A stretch of 32,583 bases of DNA, from NCBI GenBank assembly GCA_944380415.1, contig CALWHN010000011.1, positions 1-32,583 of the forward strand, read 5' to 3'. This DNA is from an uncultured Clostridia bacterium. GTDB lineage: Bacteria > Bacillota > Clostridia > Christensenellales > UBA1242. Made by a program: the position numbers and the translations under genes. Each line of letters opens with the position of its first letter. The first letter of the stretch is position 1. The notes beneath the pieces are model-generated. The model had not been told where the DNA came from. It worked only from the letters and a program-made list of their open reading frames with translations, and did no database searches. Shown here piece by piece: positions 31,483-32,583 of the stretch.

Positions 31483-32583
31483 CCAGAAACCAATTCCAAA
31501 AAGTCATCTGCAAAATTAACAATAATTTCATTTGCAACCAAAATCCCCTTTCCCGTTAGGCGAAGGAAATTTCCTTCAAGGGAAATTAGGCCGGCTTTTA
31601 AATAGGTTGCAATTTTTTTTGCGTGAACTTTTTCAATGTCAAAAAAATTCTCTTTAAATTCTTTTAGATTTAGCCCTTCGCTTGTTCTAAGTGAAAGCAT
31701 AAGCGCTTCTTCAGCACACTGTTTTTTGGTTAAGTTTTCGGCTTTAACTGCGCCGCTTTCAATTAAACTTTCTTGGTTTGGCGCTTTTCCAAAAGCTTTT
31801 AAATATAATTTAAAGTCCTCTGTGTTTGCAAACCTTTGATTTTCAACAAAAGAGTGCGCAGCAAGGCCAAAGCCAAGGTAGTTTTGTCTTCTCCAATAGG
31901 TTTGATTGTGATTGGACTCAAAAGACGGCTTTGCAAAATTTGAAATTTCATAGCGTTTAAAGCCAAGCTTTTTAAGCGCTTTAACGGCAGCTTCATATTG
32001 ATTTATAACTTCTTCCTCGTCTGGCTTAAACTTTAGAACATCTTCAAGTTTAGTTCCCTCCGTCTCTAGCATATAGCAGGAAAAATGTGTTACAAATTTG
32101 CTAAGCTTTTTGAGCGTTGAAACAAGTTGATTTTTTGTTTGAAAAGGAAGCCCCAAAATAAAATCAACCGAAATGTTTTTAAACCCAATTTTATTTGCAA
32201 ATTTTAAAAGAGAAATAACTTTTGTTTTATAGCTTTCCGCCTCATTTGCCGAAAGCCTTCCAACAAAAGTTAGCGCGCGCTTGTTGAAAGATTGAACGCC
32301 AAAGCTAAGCCTGTTTATTCCAAGAGAATAATATTTTAAAAGCTTTTCTTCGCTTGTTGAATTTGGATTTAGTTCAATTGTTATCTCAGCTTTATCTAAA
32401 ACCAAAAATTTTTGTTTAATTTTATCCAAAATTTTTTTAATTTGTTCTGTTTCAACGACCGATGGCGTTCCTCCACCGAAATAAATTGTTTTAACTGTCT
32501 GATTTCCAAATTGCTTTACTCTAAACTCGATTTCGTTTTGCAGTGCGTTAAAATATTGCTCCTGCTCCTTTAAATTTGCTTTA
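31479..32583 (-). CDS. hemW: HemW-like radical SAM protein (5' end outside window)
   Basis: Oxygen-independent coproporphyrinogen oxidase-like protein; HemW proteins bind haem and act as haem chaperones rather than oxidases. I read the frame open to the right edge, so the 5' end is missing (about 367 codons visible). The upstream part reads ...TVKTIYFGGGTPSVV, the family's GGGTPS motif, then ITIELNPNS, INRLSFGVQSFN, ISVDFILGLPFQT, a YEISNFAKP segment, HNQTYWRRQNYLGFGLAAHSF and the C-terminal HemN-type domain. The SAM-binding CxxxCxxC loop should lie beyond 32583, so I cannot check it. Convergent with glyQS, with a four-base stop overlap. Confidence 0.93.
   Translation of the reverse strand, partial: KANLKEQEQYFNALQNEIEFRVKQFGNQTVKTIYFGGGTPSVVETEQIKKILDKIKQKFLVLDKAEITIELNPNSTSEEKLLKYYSLGINRLSFGVQSFNKRALTFVGRLSANEAESYKTKVISLLKFANKIGFKNISVDFILGLPFQTKNQLVSTLKKLSKFVTHFSCYMLETEGTKLEDVLKFKPDEEEVINQYEAAVKALKKLGFKRYEISNFAKPSFESNHNQTYWRRQNYLGFGLAAHSFVENQRFANTEDFKLYLKAFGKAPNQESLIESGAVKAENLTKKQCAEEALMLSLRTSEGLNLKEFKENFFDIEKVHAKKIATYLKAGLISLEGNFLRLTGKGILVANEIIVNFADDFLELVSG

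Noticed and set aside
1..32583. CRISPR, phage, insertion sequence or genomic island
   Set aside because: No repeat array, transposase, integrase, attachment site or abrupt change in gene style was seen; genes are core functions throughout.

Overview
The window is a gene-dense, AT-rich bacterial chromosome segment made almost entirely of housekeeping genes. No rRNA, tRNA, CRISPR array, prophage or insertion sequence is visible. The gene set points to an anaerobic low-GC Firmicute, most likely an uncultured Clostridia-like gut lineage. Supporting evidence is a soluble [FeFe]-hydrogenase, rubrerythrin, FeoA/FeoB, the Asp23/FakA pair beside rpmB, single-chain GlyRS, the dprA-topA-hslV-hslU order and Shine-Dalgarno sites of the AGGAGG type. 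The exact taxon cannot be settled from the sequence.

Layout. (1) 1-2509, minus: pgk then tpiA, followed by an ABC-transporter ATPase cut by the left edge. (2) 2642-3820, plus: an alpha-oxoamine synthase that resembles bacterial serine palmitoyltransferase, ended by a bidirectional terminator. (3) 3985-5987, minus: Asp23-like gene and fakA, divergent from rpmB (6210, plus) across a 222-base gap that holds both promoters and no other gene. (4) 6436-16182, minus: a long co-directional run dprA, topA, hslV, hslU, tcdA, an RseC-like gene, trxA, two tandem YugP-type membrane metallopeptidases and a short alaS, with internal promoters. (5) 16298-18559, plus: a class A penicillin-binding protein. (6) 18556-20175, minus: tyrS and a one-domain YigZ/IMPACT protein. 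(7) 20248-21205, plus: recX and acpS. (8) 21272-27686, minus: feoA, feoB, der, plsY, [FeFe]-hydrogenase, rubrerythrin. (9) 27790-32583: nrdR, a four-helix unknown and glyQS on plus, interleaved with a HAMP-like membrane protein, a stand-alone GlmU acetyltransferase domain and a partial hemW on minus. No gene-free stretch exceeds 300 bases.

The genes cover lower glycolysis, fatty-acid/phospholipid supply (fakA, plsY, acpS), cell wall (PBP, GlmU domain), translation (three aminoacyl-tRNA synthetases, L28, TcdA), DNA topology and uptake/repair (topA, dprA, recX), proteostasis (HslVU, thioredoxin, YugP) and anaerobic redox/iron metabolism (hydrogenase, rubrerythrin, FeoAB, HemW).

I see no obvious new multi-gene system. 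The notable signals are: predicted leaderless mRNAs with an identical TATAAT-N7-ATG geometry at three genes; tyrS and recX promoters built on one shared -35 box; three convergent gene pairs whose stop codons interlock in 4 bases; an AlaRS lacking its C-terminal domain; a FeoB with a degenerate G4 motif and a fused Cys-rich tail; a GlmU acetyltransferase domain on its own; and a possible sphingolipid-type enzyme. All promoter, leader and start-site statements are predictions by eye.
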